Below, piece after piece: positions 34,010-43,229 of a stretch of 64,000 nucleotides of DNA. The DNA is from Aerococcaceae bacterium zg-1292 (GTDB lineage Bacteria > Bacillota > Bacilli > Lactobacillales > Aerococcaceae), in assembly GCA_016126655.1 (NCBI GenBank), contig CP065955.1, positions 1,285,001-1,349,000 of the forward strand. Direction: 5' to 3'. Every line of letters begins with the position of its first letter. The stretch's first letter is position 1. Made by a program: the position numbers and the translations under genes. The notes below the pieces were generated by a model, which worked only from the letters and a program-made list of their open reading frames with translations, ran no database searches and was not told the origin of the DNA.

Positions 34010-34548
34010 CGTTGTTTCCCCCTAGCTTTTTCAATTAGCTGTAAGTAGTACTCCACTTGCTCATAATTATGTTGCGCTAACCCTTCATCAATTAATTCCT
34101 GCCAATTTTTAATTTGTGCATCCACTGTTAATTGTTCCAACACCTGTTCAACTTCATCTATTTTTTCTTGTTCAATCGGCAAATATGGATTTTCTTCAAA
34201 AATATCAAACTCATATAGAACCGCATAAACATTCGGAATATCAATTTCAATATAAAATTGCTCCCGTGACATTTGCGCATTGAGTCGAAAATCATGAAAA
34301 GCTTGCTCACACTTTGTAAATGCCTTATTTTGCTTATAGTAAATAAATGGCGTGTCCGTGTGCGTTAAATAAGAAATATAAATACCGCGCGGTGAATAAT
34401 CACACGCTTCCGTGAACGAAACATATTGAATACAATTCGGCTCCGTCATCAAAAATTGTAAAAAATGATTGACAACTGGATTTTGATGTTTAAAATGATG
34501 CAGTAACCATTGTAGAAACTGCCGCTTGCGTTGATTACGATTCACCAT
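34006..34548 (-). CDS. ypiB: UPF0302 protein YpiB
   Basis: 180-aa cytosolic protein of the UPF0302 family. Recognised by FLQWLLHHF, ACDYSPRGIYIS, FHDFRLN, NPYLP and the C-terminal extension EQVEYYLQLIEKARG; biochemical function unknown. It overlaps ypiA by 14 bp and cca by 4 bp, in the same order as the Bacillus ypiA-ypiB cluster. Its conserved pairing with the TPR protein suggests a joint role. Confidence 0.88.
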   Translation of the reverse strand: MVNRNQRKRQFLQWLLHHFKHQNPVVNHFLQFLMTEPNCIQYVSFTEACDYSPRGIYISYLTHTDTPFIYYKQNKAFTKCEQAFHDFRLNAQMSREQFYIEIDIPNVYAVLYEFDIFEENPYLPIEQEKIDEVEQVLEQLTVDAQIKNWQELIDEGLAQHNYEQVEYYLQLIEKARGKQR

Positions 34549-35836
34549 TTAACTCTCCCCATTTCTGTCGTAATTCTTTTAGTTGTTCATGGTCATAATA
34601 GGTATCTTGATAATCGCGTATCAATTGTGTTGCTTTATCTTCTTGATTATTTTCAAGATAAAATTCAACGAATTCAACCACCAGAGTATCAATATTCAGT
34701 GCTAATTCTAATGCATCCATATAATAATGGCACGCCATTTCAACATCGCCTTGCATTTGATAAACCTTAGCATAACCATAACTTAAATACGCCGGCTCAG
34801 TAATCTCTTCCGCCCATGCATCCAGTAAATGTAATAAATAGGTAGCCTCATCTAATGAAACATAGTATTGCGTAATGATACTAATCAATTCAAATTGTTC
34901 ATCGAGATTGGCTAAATACACGTATTGTTCTGCTTTTTTTATTAGCGTATCAGTCAAGGCATCATGAAAATATGCAGTTTGTGTCACTTCAATGAGAGCT
35001 TCATGGTCAATCGGTAAAGCCTGTGCTAACCATTGAACAATCGAGGAAACACGTTCACTATCACTTAATCGTGAGGCAATATCTAATCTCAACAGATTCG
35101 CATCAATGAAATCATGATTCAACTCCCAGGCAACCGTGACGTATTCTAGTGCTTTTTCGTATTGTTGGGTCAAGTAATAGGCTTTTGCTACATAATAAAA
35201 TTCCTCAGCAGTTGAAATTGTTGGTAGCATTGAGTGATGAATCAGCTTTTCAATTTCTTCAATGGATAACACTTCGTTTTTCGTGAGTAATTCTAATAAA
35301 TAATTGCGGGCAGGCAAAGCCCACTCAGCATCTGAAAAGTATTCCAATAGAACATCGAAATATGTTTTGGCTTGTTTATAGTTTCCCTGATTCAAGTGTA
35401 ATTGACCTAATAACAAATACGCCTGCGGAGTTTGTGGATACTCACGGACGATTGACTCTAAAACTTTTTTAGCATGCTGCGTATTGTGGACCTGATTAGC
35501 AACATGATACTCCAACAAGCGGTTGTTTGCTGAAGCTGGAAATTGTTTTAATTGCATTAGCCATTGTAGTGCCAATTCGGTATCTTCCATCGTTACAAAT
35601 AGCTGTGTTAATTCGTAACTAATCGCCTCATTGGGACGAACTGTCCATAATTCTTCTAGTACAAGGCGTTTGTTGTCAACATACCCAGATTTACCAAAAC
35701 GATCTGCGAGTGCTAATAACTCTTGATAATAATGTTGGTCATCATATGCTAACTCGAAATAATAGGCTAATTCTTGTCGTAGAGCAACGGGGTCAACAAT
35801 GGATTGGAATCGTTCAAATAATTCGTCACTTAACAT
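34535..35836 (-). CDS. ypiA: TPR repeat protein YpiA
   Basis: 433-aa cytosolic protein composed of tetratricopeptide-like helices throughout (for example YLLLGQLHLNQGNYKQAKTY, FYYVAKAYYLTQQYEKALEY and YGYAKVYQMQGDVEMACHYY). Matches YpiA in length and in position before ypiB. It probably acts as a protein-interaction scaffold; no partner is known from sequence. It is the first gene of the ypiA-ypiB-cca run. Confidence 0.85.
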   Translation of the reverse strand: MLSDELFERFQSIVDPVALRQELAYYFELAYDDQHYYQELLALADRFGKSGYVDNKRLVLEELWTVRPNEAISYELTQLFVTMEDTELALQWLMQLKQFPASANNRLLEYHVANQVHNTQHAKKVLESIVREYPQTPQAYLLLGQLHLNQGNYKQAKTYFDVLLEYFSDAEWALPARNYLLELLTKNEVLSIEEIEKLIHHSMLPTISTAEEFYYVAKAYYLTQQYEKALEYVTVAWELNHDFIDANLLRLDIASRLSDSERVSSIVQWLAQALPIDHEALIEVTQTAYFHDALTDTLIKKAEQYVYLANLDEQFELISIITQYYVSLDEATYLLHLLDAWAEEITEPAYLSYGYAKVYQMQGDVEMACHYYMDALELALNIDTLVVEFVEFYLENNQEDKATQLIRDYQDTYYDHEQLKELRQKWGELNGES

Positions 35837-35986
35837 TTACTATCCCCCTCTCGTAAAAATTCTTTACTTATTATACCATGGTTTGGGGGAATATTGAAAT
35901 GGTAGGAGTTGAAATTGCGTTACGGGTTTTAAATATAAATTTGCATACTAAAAATAATATCACAAATATCTCGTTATATTTTATAA

Positions 35987-36013
35987 CAAAAAATGCCCCT
36001 TATCCTAGGGACA
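35987..36013 (-). terminator. Terminator after the hydrolase gene
   Basis: On the - strand TGTCCCT pairs with AGGGGCA, followed by six T residues, just past the stop codon of the alpha/beta hydrolase gene. Confidence 0.75.
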
Positions 36014-36028
36014 CTCATTATTAACAAC

Positions 36029-37189
36029 CTATTCAGTTATTTCTATGTTCTTACTCACTAACCAATCAAGCATTTCTTTATTTTGATAAACAATTTCCCA
36101 GGCACCATGATAAACCTTTTTCAATCCAGCAGCTTCCATTGCTTCATCGCTATAAATTGTAATTTTATTATTTTTTGCACCCATACCTCTTAGAATTTTT
36201 TCCATCATCTCAACCGTATAGTAAGTAGTAATTTGGTCATTTTCTGCTTGCACAAACCAAATCGGTACCTTAATCAATGAGCCATACTTACTTAAAGTTT
36301 TCTGCATTTTATTATATGTTTCTTGATACTGTTCTTGCGTTAGTTTAAGTTTAGCATTATCTTCTATTTGATAGGCTAAATTATATTTTTTAGAAATAGG
36401 GACTACGGTATCTTTGGCACTTACAATTAAGGCTCCTGCAAATAAATCTGGATATTGCATCAGAAATCGTATTGCTCCACCTCCTCCAGATGAAGCACCT
36501 GTTATCAAAATACGGTTTGCATCTACTTTACCATCATTAATCAATGTTTGAATCAATTCATATTTCGCATCATTATAGGCTTCCATTAACGATAGCTCTT
36601 CCGGAATATCACTAATACCAAACGAATAATTTTCTGGATATTGAATCGATAAAACTAACGCATCATATTGATGTTCTAACCAAGTTGTCGCACCTTGATT
36701 GGCTACAAGATTTGCTCTTTCAAATGATAGTGACAATACTTCTCCACCTGTATGTTCCCAAATAATCAATGGTTTCGGTGTGGCTACACTTTCTTTAGGT
36801 GTATACAACCAATAAGTTATTTGTGTTCCTTTACTGTCTGTAAAGATGTTTTTTTCAAATTCATCAGCATATAGTGTTGAAACAGTTATCTGTTCTTTCT
36901 CACTATTTTGATTCAAGCCAAAGCAGTCTCGCTCGCACCATATGCTATTCAAACGATTTTTGTCATCTGCAATTTTTATCTCAGTAATTATATCAAAAGG
37001 TATATTGTCAATATCAATGATTAATTCACCGTTATCTCGTGTAATGCTTTTGATTTTCGGTTCTAACACAGAAATAACGGCTTCTTTTGTTTTAAAATCC
37101 ACTTGCTTATTTGTTACAACAATATGGATATCCGATGCAGCAATTACTTCATCACTCGCATCTAATTTATAAATAAATTTATCTAGCAT
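36029..37189 (-). CDS. Alpha/beta hydrolase (esterase or peptidase-like)
   Basis: 386-aa protein without a signal peptide. The C-terminal two-thirds is an alpha/beta hydrolase: PLIIWEHTGGE (oxyanion region), nucleophile elbow ITGASSGGGGA (Ser about 232), WFVQAENDQITTYY (Asp) and YHGAWEI (His). The N-terminal ~110 residues are beta-rich and unassigned. Architecture resembles carbohydrate esterases and prolyl-oligopeptidase-like hydrolases; the substrate is unknown. It follows the DUF1593 gene and likely shares its promoter. Residues ~80-94 are encoded by a fragment of the intergenic repeat family, an unusual in-frame insertion or capture. Confidence 0.82.
   Translation of the reverse strand: MLDKFIYKLDASDEVIAASDIHIVVTNKQVDFKTKEAVISVLEPKIKSITRDNGELIIDIDNIPFDIITEIKIADDKNRLNSIWCERDCFGLNQNSEKEQITVSTLYADEFEKNIFTDSKGTQITYWLYTPKESVATPKPLIIWEHTGGEVLSLSFERANLVANQGATTWLEHQYDALVLSIQYPENYSFGISDIPEELSLMEAYNDAKYELIQTLINDGKVDANRILITGASSGGGGAIRFLMQYPDLFAGALIVSAKDTVVPISKKYNLAYQIEDNAKLKLTQEQYQETYNKMQKTLSKYGSLIKVPIWFVQAENDQITTYYTVEMMEKILRGMGAKNNKITIYSDEAMEAAGLKKVYHGAWEIVYQNKEMLDWLVSKNIEITE
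36910..36950 (-). repeat. Repeat tail fragment inside the hydrolase coding sequence
   Basis: GATTCAAGCCAAAGCAGTC and TCGCTCGCACCATATG match the repeat tail (GATTCAAGCCAGAGCA / CTCGCTCACACCATG) at about 27 of 32 positions. The orientation relative to transcription is the same as for intergenic copies. It encodes the stretch SIWCERDCFGLNQN without breaking the frame. Confidence 0.7.
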
Positions 37190-37267
37190 ACGTCCTTTTG
37201 GGCTACATATGTACTAGCAATTACATTATTAACTACCAAAGTGGAACCTCCTAACTCTATATCAATC

Positions 37268-38725
37268 CTACTCAACCGTCAAAATAATACGTCGATACGA
37301 TGTCAATGGTGTATCACATTGATTTGATACTTCAAAAATAATATGGAAAGTATCCCCACTTTTCGCATCTTCAGGAATGTTTATTTTTACAGTTGATGTA
37401 TCAATTCCTTCCATATCAAGTGCCCAATCCTTTTCAAGGGTATCTGAATGAATGGACATTACAAATTCCAAACCACCGAACACTCTTTTTTCTTCAATCA
37501 TCTGAATACGACTAAAATCCCAATAAGTCGATACTTCTTCGTAACACCACCATTTATAAACTAACGGTAAGTTATTTAAATCTTTTGCTTGTGCTTTTAA
37601 TATCACTGTTTTACCAGCTGATACACATTTATCTTCAATATCTGAAACTACGGGATAATGATTCACCTGACTATATTTATCAGTCGTACACCATTTCGCA
37701 CGTGCTGCAAAGTCAGCTTGAATTGCTCTTATCCAACGTACAAATGTATATTCAACTTCAAAACGTTTGGTTAATGGATTATAATCATAAGCACGATTGT
37801 GATAGACTTGATGATTTTTTCTTAGGAAACGTCCGCCCCAGCCGCCAAAACTTGGATGTTCATAACCACGCAAAGCAGTATGTAATAAATAGAAGTACGA
37901 TGGTGAATCGCCCTCTGAAATAAAATCATATCGCTGATAGTCTGGGTGAGTAATTAGATAATATTCTTGCCCAAATTGTTCTGAATCAAGTTCTCCTTGT
38001 AAATAATGCCCATCTCCTATTAGCGCATATTTATCTAGCAACGCTCCTTTTCCTACTATATGCTTTAATTGCCACTGACTTTTCAATAATACTTTTCGTT
38101 GCGTATCCAAGTTTTTCCAACCATACGAGAAATAACCAAAATTCATATCGTCAGATAATACTGTTAAATTCCAATTCGATGCAATATAATCCTTATAAGT
38201 TGAATCTTGTTCTAAAATCATATACAACACAACTTTAGCTTCTACTTTAGCTTTAATTGCTTCCCAATGACTGGTTTGTTCATAACGCTCTTGAATCGTT
38301 TTCAAAGCACGAGCCGTTGTGTTTGTTCCACCCCATGTTTGAATATATAATGGTCGTAAATCATCATCCAAAATTAAATTAGCTAAAAAGTCGGAGCCTT
38401 CGGTTACTTTATCCATTTCTCCAACATCAGTAATGTTACCTATATGATACACAGACCTTAACTTATCAGCACTAGGATACTCTATATCGTGATTGATAAG
38501 ATTATTATATATTTTTTCATATTGACTAATCATTTCCGGAATCCAAGTCGTGCCAGTCCAACGAAATGGAGGCTTTTCATCATTTCCACTGTAATGAAAC
38601 ATAGATGAAGTAAGAATAATACCTGCTACTTCCATATCATTGGTATACATCAATAAACGAATAAATGAATTAATGTCATCAATTTCACCATCTGTTGTTA
38701 CAACAGTTCTTAATTTTGTCTTCAT
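37268..38725 (-). CDS. DUF1593 (Sde182-type, nucleoside-hydrolase-like) protein
   Basis: 485-aa cytosolic protein. The N-terminal domain has a nucleoside-hydrolase-like fold signature TTDGEIDDINSFIRLLMYTN with clustered acidic residues, then FLANLILDDDLRPLYIQTWGGTNTTARAL and GEFDSEQ-type segments; PSYFYLLHTALRGYEHPSFGGWGGRF is characteristic of DUF1593. The C-terminal ~100 residues are beta-rich and match the Sde182 C-terminal domain. Members occur in polysaccharide-utilisation loci, but their activity is not settled. Probably cotranscribed with the hydrolase. A cre-like site and promoter lie upstream. Confidence 0.82.
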   Translation of the reverse strand: MKTKLRTVVTTDGEIDDINSFIRLLMYTNDMEVAGIILTSSMFHYSGNDEKPPFRWTGTTWIPEMISQYEKIYNNLINHDIEYPSADKLRSVYHIGNITDVGEMDKVTEGSDFLANLILDDDLRPLYIQTWGGTNTTARALKTIQERYEQTSHWEAIKAKVEAKVVLYMILEQDSTYKDYIASNWNLTVLSDDMNFGYFSYGWKNLDTQRKVLLKSQWQLKHIVGKGALLDKYALIGDGHYLQGELDSEQFGQEYYLITHPDYQRYDFISEGDSPSYFYLLHTALRGYEHPSFGGWGGRFLRKNHQVYHNRAYDYNPLTKRFEVEYTFVRWIRAIQADFAARAKWCTTDKYSQVNHYPVVSDIEDKCVSAGKTVILKAQAKDLNNLPLVYKWWCYEEVSTYWDFSRIQMIEEKRVFGGLEFVMSIHSDTLEKDWALDMEGIDTSTVKINIPEDAKSGDTFHIIFEVSNQCDTPLTSYRRIILTVE

Positions 38726-38759
38726 TTAGTGCTCCTTTGTTTTTGTGATTCTTATGATA

Positions 38760-38830
38760 AGATTTGCAATAATATGCTATTATCAGAATTATTTCTTTGT
38801 TATCAATATATCAAAAAGAAAGCGTTACCT
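38760..38830 (-). promoter_or_regulatory. Promoter and cre-like site of the DUF1593-hydrolase pair
   Basis: On the - strand AGAAAGCGTTACCT (38817-38830) resembles a cre (11 of 14). TTGATA with TAATAG/TATTAT about 18 bp later forms a SigA-type promoter. A CcpA site at the promoter would fit sugar-responsive control. Motif evidence only. Confidence 0.4.
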
Positions 38831-38954
38831 CTATCTCTTATAATTACATCTTTTATGTTCATTTCATAGATGATTTCTTCGGGCCGACTAAGGCCTATTG
38901 TGACATAAAAAATATTCAACCTTGTGCTACTTGTTGAGAATGGTTGTCACCAAT

Positions 38955-39003
38955 CAAAAAAACATTTATCCAGCATCACATCATTGTGATACTGAATAAA
39001 TGT
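38955..39003 (-). terminator. Terminator after rpoD
   Basis: On the - strand ACATTTATTCAGTATCAC pairs with GTGATGCTGGATAAATGT around AATGAT, followed by a T run. Long strong stem just downstream of the rpoD stop. Confidence 0.8.
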
Positions 39004-39023
39004 CCTAAAACGATATATATTTA

Positions 39024-40151
39024 CTACTCCAAAAAGTCTTTCAACTGATTTGAACGACTTGGGTGGCGTAATTTTCTTAATGCTTTTGCTTCTATTTGAC
39101 GAATACGCTCACGAGTGACGCCGAAGACTTTTCCGACTTGTTCTAACGTACGAATATTACCATCATCTAAGCCAAAACGTAATCGTAGTACATTTTCTTC
39201 CCGGTCTGTTAAGGTATCTAACACATCTTCTAATTGCTCACGTAATAACGCTGATGACGTAAACATCTCAGGGCTCATTGCCCCTTCATCTTCTATAAAG
39301 TCCCCTAAATGGGAATCGTCTTCCTCACCGATTGGAGTTTCCAACGAAACAGGCTCTTGAGCAATCTTAAGAATCTCACGTACTTTTTCAGTTGAAAGGT
39401 CCATTTCTGCTCCAATTTCTTCAGGAATAGGTTCACGACCTAAATCTTGTAATAATTGACGTTGCACACGAACAAGTTTGTTAATCGTTTCAACCATATG
39501 GACAGGAATACGAATAGTTCTAGCTTGATCGGCAATTGCACGAGTAATTGCTTGACGAATCCACCACGTTGCATAAGTTGAAAACTTAAATCCTTTTGTA
39601 TGGTCAAATTTCTCAACTGCTTTCATCAATCCCATATTACCTTCTTGGATTAAATCTAAAAATTGCATACCTCGCCCCACATAGCGTTTGGCGATTGATA
39701 CAACTAAACGTAAGTTAGCTTCTGCTAATTCTTGTTTTGCTATTTCATCCCCTTGTTGAATCCGAATTGCTAATTCAATTTCTTCATCCCCACTTAATAA
39801 TGGTACCCGTCCAATTTCTTTTAAATACATACGAACAGGATCGCTGACTTTCATACGTGCAGCTTCAGCGCGATCTTCGGCTGTTTCTGTAACAACTGCT
39901 GCTGATGTTTCTTCAGCACGCATCATTTGTTGTTTAGTCGGACCGCCATCCTCACCCACAACGGCGATACCGCTATCTTCAATTTTCTGAATTAATTTGT
40001 CCATCTGGTCCGCATTTAATTCATAAGGGCTAGCAATCTTATCCGTTAATTCATCGAATAAAATTTGACCGACAATTTTTTTCTCTGCAATTAATTGTGT
40101 TACTGCTTGCTCATATTGAAGACTCAGTGCTTGTTGCTCTTTTTCAGTCAT
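39024..40151 (-). CDS. rpoD: Primary RNA polymerase sigma factor SigA
   Basis: Housekeeping sigma-70 factor (375 aa). Region 1.1 is followed by [16 protein letters not shown] (1.2), region 2 with [36 protein letters not shown] (split over 2.1-2.4), region 3 and region 4 with the [29 protein letters not shown] and [23 protein letters not shown] helix-turn-helix. dnaG lies upstream, as in the classic dnaG-rpoD macromolecular synthesis operon. A single repeat unit occupies the dnaG-rpoD gap and abuts the AGGAGT ribosome site. Confidence 0.97.
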   Translation of the reverse strand: MTEKEQQALSLQYEQAVTQLIAEKKIVGQILFDELTDKIASPYELNADQMDKLIQKIEDSGIAVVGEDGGPTKQQMMRAEETSAAVVTETAEDRAEAARMKVSDPVRMYLKEIGRVPLLSGDEEIELAIRIQQGDEIAKQELAEANLRLVVSIAKRYVGRGMQFLDLIQEGNMGLMKAVEKFDHTKGFKFSTYATWWIRQAITRAIADQARTIRIPVHMVETINKLVRVQRQLLQDLGREPIPEEIGAEMDLSTEKVREILKIAQEPVSLETPIGEEDDSHLGDFIEDEGAMSPEMFTSSALLREQLEDVLDTLTDREENVLRLRFGLDDGNIRTLEQVGKVFGVTRERIRQIEAKALRKLRHPSRSNQLKDFLE

Positions 40152-40163
40152 ATTATCTACTCC

Positions 40164-40287
40164 TATTTCTGGTTCGCTCTGATTGGCTTGACTTCCACTT
40201 CAAAAACCTTTTCTGTGCGCTTCTCGCTCAACAAAGTCTTCTTCCAGTGATTCAAGCCAGAGCATCTTCGCTCACACTCAATTTTAT
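40164..40287 (-). repeat. Intergenic hairpin repeat, one unit
   Basis: TATTTCTGGTTCGCTCTG, TTGGCTTGACTTCCACTTC, inner TGTGCGCTTCTCGCTCA, TCCAGTGATTCAAGCCAGAG and CGCTCACACTC. Outer arms TGGCTTGA / TCAAGCCA are a paired variant. It sits between dnaG and rpoD. Confidence 0.85.
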
Positions 40288-40343
40288 ATAGACTACTTAA
40301 GTAGCGCATTGACATTTTTCAGTTTTATTTATATCTTATCTTA

Positions 40344-42182
40344 TTATTTTTTTAACAATCGTGCAAGTCTTAAAATATGGTCCATCGCTTCTTTAGCATC
40401 CACGGTCCGTTGCTCTCTTGAATATTGTACAAATCGCTCTTTCCATTCTTGCATTTCCTGTTTTAAAAATTCAATCTGAATCACATGAAAACAGTCATGC
40501 ATTACTTGCTCATGGTATTCAAATAATTGCGCATCCCACATTATCGTCAGATATAATTGCTGAATGGCTCCATCTTCAATCAAATGCGCGATATCTAATA
40601 ACGGCAATGGTAAATTTTTATCATAATAATCTCTTTCCAACTCAAAAAATAGATTCTGCGCTACTTCATGATAAAAAATGGGAGTCGGATTATGCTGCGC
40701 TAAATACTCCCACGCTTCTTGATGAAATATAAGTAACTGGAAGATTAATTTTTCAGCCTCATAGGCTCGTTTGGATTGAACCTCAAAGCCGACTGATTTT
40801 TGTTCATGAGGAATTGGTACTGACACATCAATAGGCATCACCGCTACATCGTTTAGTTCACTTATCCTCTGTTGATTACCACTGCGTTGCCGAGCGACTT
40901 GTTCCTTAATCAAAGTCGGTGACAGGCCAAATTCTTGACTCAAATCTTGAATTCTCAATTCTTGTTCAATCGGTGAATCAATGGTAGCGATTAATTTTAC
41001 AATTTGTTCAATATATTGTGCAACTTGATGGTCGTCATTTAATTGATATTGCATTTTCAAAAATTGCTTTTGAAACTCAAAACGGTTAATCGCCTTGTGT
41101 ATCAATTGACGAAACGCAGCTTCCCCGTTCGTTTGTAAAAACTCATCTGGGTCTTTGCGATTCGGTATGACGACCGATTTAAATGTTTGTTGATGAAACG
41201 CTGCACTCATTTCAAAGGCTCGGTTAGTTGCTTTTTGTCCTGCCTCATCACCATCAAATACAAAGACAATTTCTTGTGCCATTTTGCTTAACTGTGACAA
41301 GTGTTTATCAGTCAGACTTGTACCCATCGTTGCTACTGCATGGTGAAAACCGTATTGATTCAGTCGAATTACATCCATAAATCCCTCACACACAAGGACT
41401 TGTTTTAATTGACGAATCGGTAAACGGGCTAAATCCATATTAAATAACAATTGATTTTTTTGGAAAATTTCGGTATCTGGCGAATTTAAATATTTGGCAT
41501 CACTAACATCGTCTTGATACACTCGTCCAGAAAATCCAACCACCTTACCTTGTGGATTTCGCAATGGAAAGATTAAACGTTGATGAAAACGGTCGACTAA
41601 TTCACCATTATCACGGGCATAGAAGATACCACTATTGATTAATTGTTCGTCATTAAAACCTTCATTGCGTAAATATTGGTACAAGGCTTGAGAATTTTCT
41701 GGTGACAATCCAACTTGATAGCGTTCTAAAATTTGACTGTCTAATTGACGTTGTTGTAAATATTGCAAACCTGCTTCGCCATTGGTTGTTTCCATCAAAT
41801 AATAATGATAAAAATCCGTCGCTTTTTCATGAATCGCAAATAAATCTTGGTGTGTCTGATTAGCTGTACTGTTCTGGCTTGTCCATTTTGTATCGAACGA
41901 AACATTAGAAAATTCAGCTGCCTTTTGAACAGCTTCCGGAAAACTAATCCCTTCCATTTCTTGTAAAAATGAAAAAACATTGCCCCCGCGGCCACAACTA
42001 AAACACTTAAAAATTTGTTTGCCACTATGAATGGAAAAAGACGGATTACGATCTTCGTGAAATGGACATGAACATGAATAATTTTGGCCACGCTTGGTCA
42101 ATTGAACATATTGACTAATCACATCGACAATGTCAGTTTTTTCACGCACTTCACGAATGACCTCTTCTGGTATATAACTCAC
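40344..42182 (-). CDS. dnaG: DNA primase
   Basis: Replicative primase (612 aa) making RNA primers at the fork. There is an N-terminal CHC2 zinc ribbon (CPFHEDRNPSF and FKCFSCGRGGN), a TOPRIM catalytic core (VCEGFMDVIRLNQYG, FVFDGDEAGQKATNRAF, PNRKDPDEFL) and a C-terminal helicase-binding domain. The start codon appears to be GTG behind GAGGCG. Followed by rpoD. Two repeat units separate it from engB upstream. Confidence 0.95.
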   Translation of the reverse strand: MSYIPEEVIREVREKTDIVDVISQYVQLTKRGQNYSCSCPFHEDRNPSFSIHSGKQIFKCFSCGRGGNVFSFLQEMEGISFPEAVQKAAEFSNVSFDTKWTSQNSTANQTHQDLFAIHEKATDFYHYYLMETTNGEAGLQYLQQRQLDSQILERYQVGLSPENSQALYQYLRNEGFNDEQLINSGIFYARDNGELVDRFHQRLIFPLRNPQGKVVGFSGRVYQDDVSDAKYLNSPDTEIFQKNQLLFNMDLARLPIRQLKQVLVCEGFMDVIRLNQYGFHHAVATMGTSLTDKHLSQLSKMAQEIVFVFDGDEAGQKATNRAFEMSAAFHQQTFKSVVIPNRKDPDEFLQTNGEAAFRQLIHKAINRFEFQKQFLKMQYQLNDDHQVAQYIEQIVKLIATIDSPIEQELRIQDLSQEFGLSPTLIKEQVARQRSGNQQRISELNDVAVMPIDVSVPIPHEQKSVGFEVQSKRAYEAEKLIFQLLIFHQEAWEYLAQHNPTPIFYHEVAQNLFFELERDYYDKNLPLPLLDIAHLIEDGAIQQLYLTIMWDAQLFEYHEQVMHDCFHVIQIEFLKQEMQEWKERFVQYSREQRTVDAKEAMDHILRLARLLKK

Positions 42183-42196
42183 GCCGCCTCACCACC

Positions 42197-42396
42197 TATT
42201 CCGGCTCCAAAGGATTATAATGATATCCATTTCAGAAATTCATTTCAAAACATCCAATGTCGCACCATGTTTTATTTAGGTTCGCTTGGGTTGACTTGAC
42301 TTCCACTTCGCATAGCTCTTGAAGCGCAGTGGCGCTTCTACGACCTTTGCTCCAGTGGTTCAAGCCAGAGCACCCGCACTCGCACCATGTTTTAAA
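42197..42396 (-). repeat. Intergenic hairpin repeat, two units
   Basis: Shortened first unit (42197-42272) then a full unit: TAGGTTCGCTTGGGTTGACT, CCACTTCGCATAGC, inner hairpin GAAGCGC AGTG GCGCTTC, CTCCAGTGGTTCAAGCCAG, CTCGCACCATG. The block fills the whole engB-dnaG gap, reaching the engB stop on one side and the dnaG ribosome site on the other. Confidence 0.85.
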
Positions 42397-42987
42397 TTAT
42401 GCATCTTCTAAAATTGCTTCAATAACTTCCCAAATATCTGATGCGCCTTCACCTGTTTCAGCTGAAAATGGAAAAAGTGCATCAGTAGTCGGTAAGTCCA
42501 GTGCCTTTTTATACATGGATAAGTGTTTATTCCATTGACTCTTCTTAATCTTATCTGTTTTAGTTAAAATAATCGCATACGGAATATCTGCTTCTTCTGC
42601 AAAATCCTTCATTGCAATATCTAACGCAGTAGGTTCATGTCTGAAATCCATCAGCAAAAATAAGACTTTGACATTTTCCCGCTGTGTCAAATACTGTTCA
42701 ATCATCGCACCCCATTTTGCGCGGTCTTTTTTCGACACACGTGCATAACCGTAACCGGGAACATCAACAAAGCGAAATGTATCATTAATCGCATAGAAGT
42801 TTAATGTTTGTGTCTTTCCTGGTTGACTTGACGTACGTGCCAAACCTTTACGTTTAATCATTTTATTAATAAATGATGACTTACCGACATTTGACCGACC
42901 TGCCAATGCAATTTCTGGTAAATGATCGTGTGGATATTGTTTTGGTCCGACAGCACTAATGACAATTTCTGCTTTTGTTACATTCAT
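42397..42987 (-). CDS. engB: Ribosome-assembly GTPase EngB/YsxC
   Basis: TrmE-Era-EngA-YihA family GTPase (196 aa) needed for 50S subunit assembly. G1 [15 protein letters not shown]2 [13 protein letters not shown]3 [11 protein letters not shown]4 LTKTDKI and G5 FSAETGEG are all present. An upstream in-frame ATG at 43038 is encoded by the adjacent repeat and is rejected; the ATG of MNVTKAEIV has AGAGGTGATT before it. It is usually next to clpX, as here. Confidence 0.94.
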   Translation of the reverse strand: MNVTKAEIVISAVGPKQYPHDHLPEIALAGRSNVGKSSFINKMIKRKGLARTSSQPGKTQTLNFYAINDTFRFVDVPGYGYARVSKKDRAKWGAMIEQYLTQRENVKVLFLLMDFRHEPTALDIAMKDFAEEADIPYAIILTKTDKIKKSQWNKHLSMYKKALDLPTTDALFPFSAETGEGASDIWEVIEAILEDA

Positions 42988-42999
42988 CCAATCACCTCT

Positions 43000-43229
43000 T
43001 ATTCTAGTTCGTTCGGGCTGCTGCGTCGTCCACTTCAAAAACCTCCTCTGTGCTCACAGCGCACGTCGTCGGTTTTCTCCAGTGGTTCGCTGCAGAACAC
43101 CCGCTCTCACACTTTGTTTTATTCTGGTTCATTCAGATTGCTCAGCATCCACTTCGCATAGCTATTAAATGCACCACAGTGCCCTTCGCAAATGATTCAA
43201 GGTAACACACACGTGCTCTCACATAATTT
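43000..43229 (-). repeat. Intergenic hairpin repeat, two units
   Basis: Unit one (43000-43119): TTCGTTCGGGCTGCTGCGTCG, CCACTTCAAAAACC, inner GTGCTCACAGCGCAC, CTCCAGTGGTTCGCTGCAG, CTCTCACACTTTG. Unit two (43120-43229) is more diverged (GATTGCTCAGCATCCACTTC, TGATTCAAGGTAACAC, TGCTCTCACATAA). The block fills the clpX-engB gap up to the clpX stop. Confidence 0.85.

Noticed and set aside
42988-43038. N-terminal extension of engB
   Set aside because: Again encoded by the repeat; MNVTKAEIV has the ribosome site.
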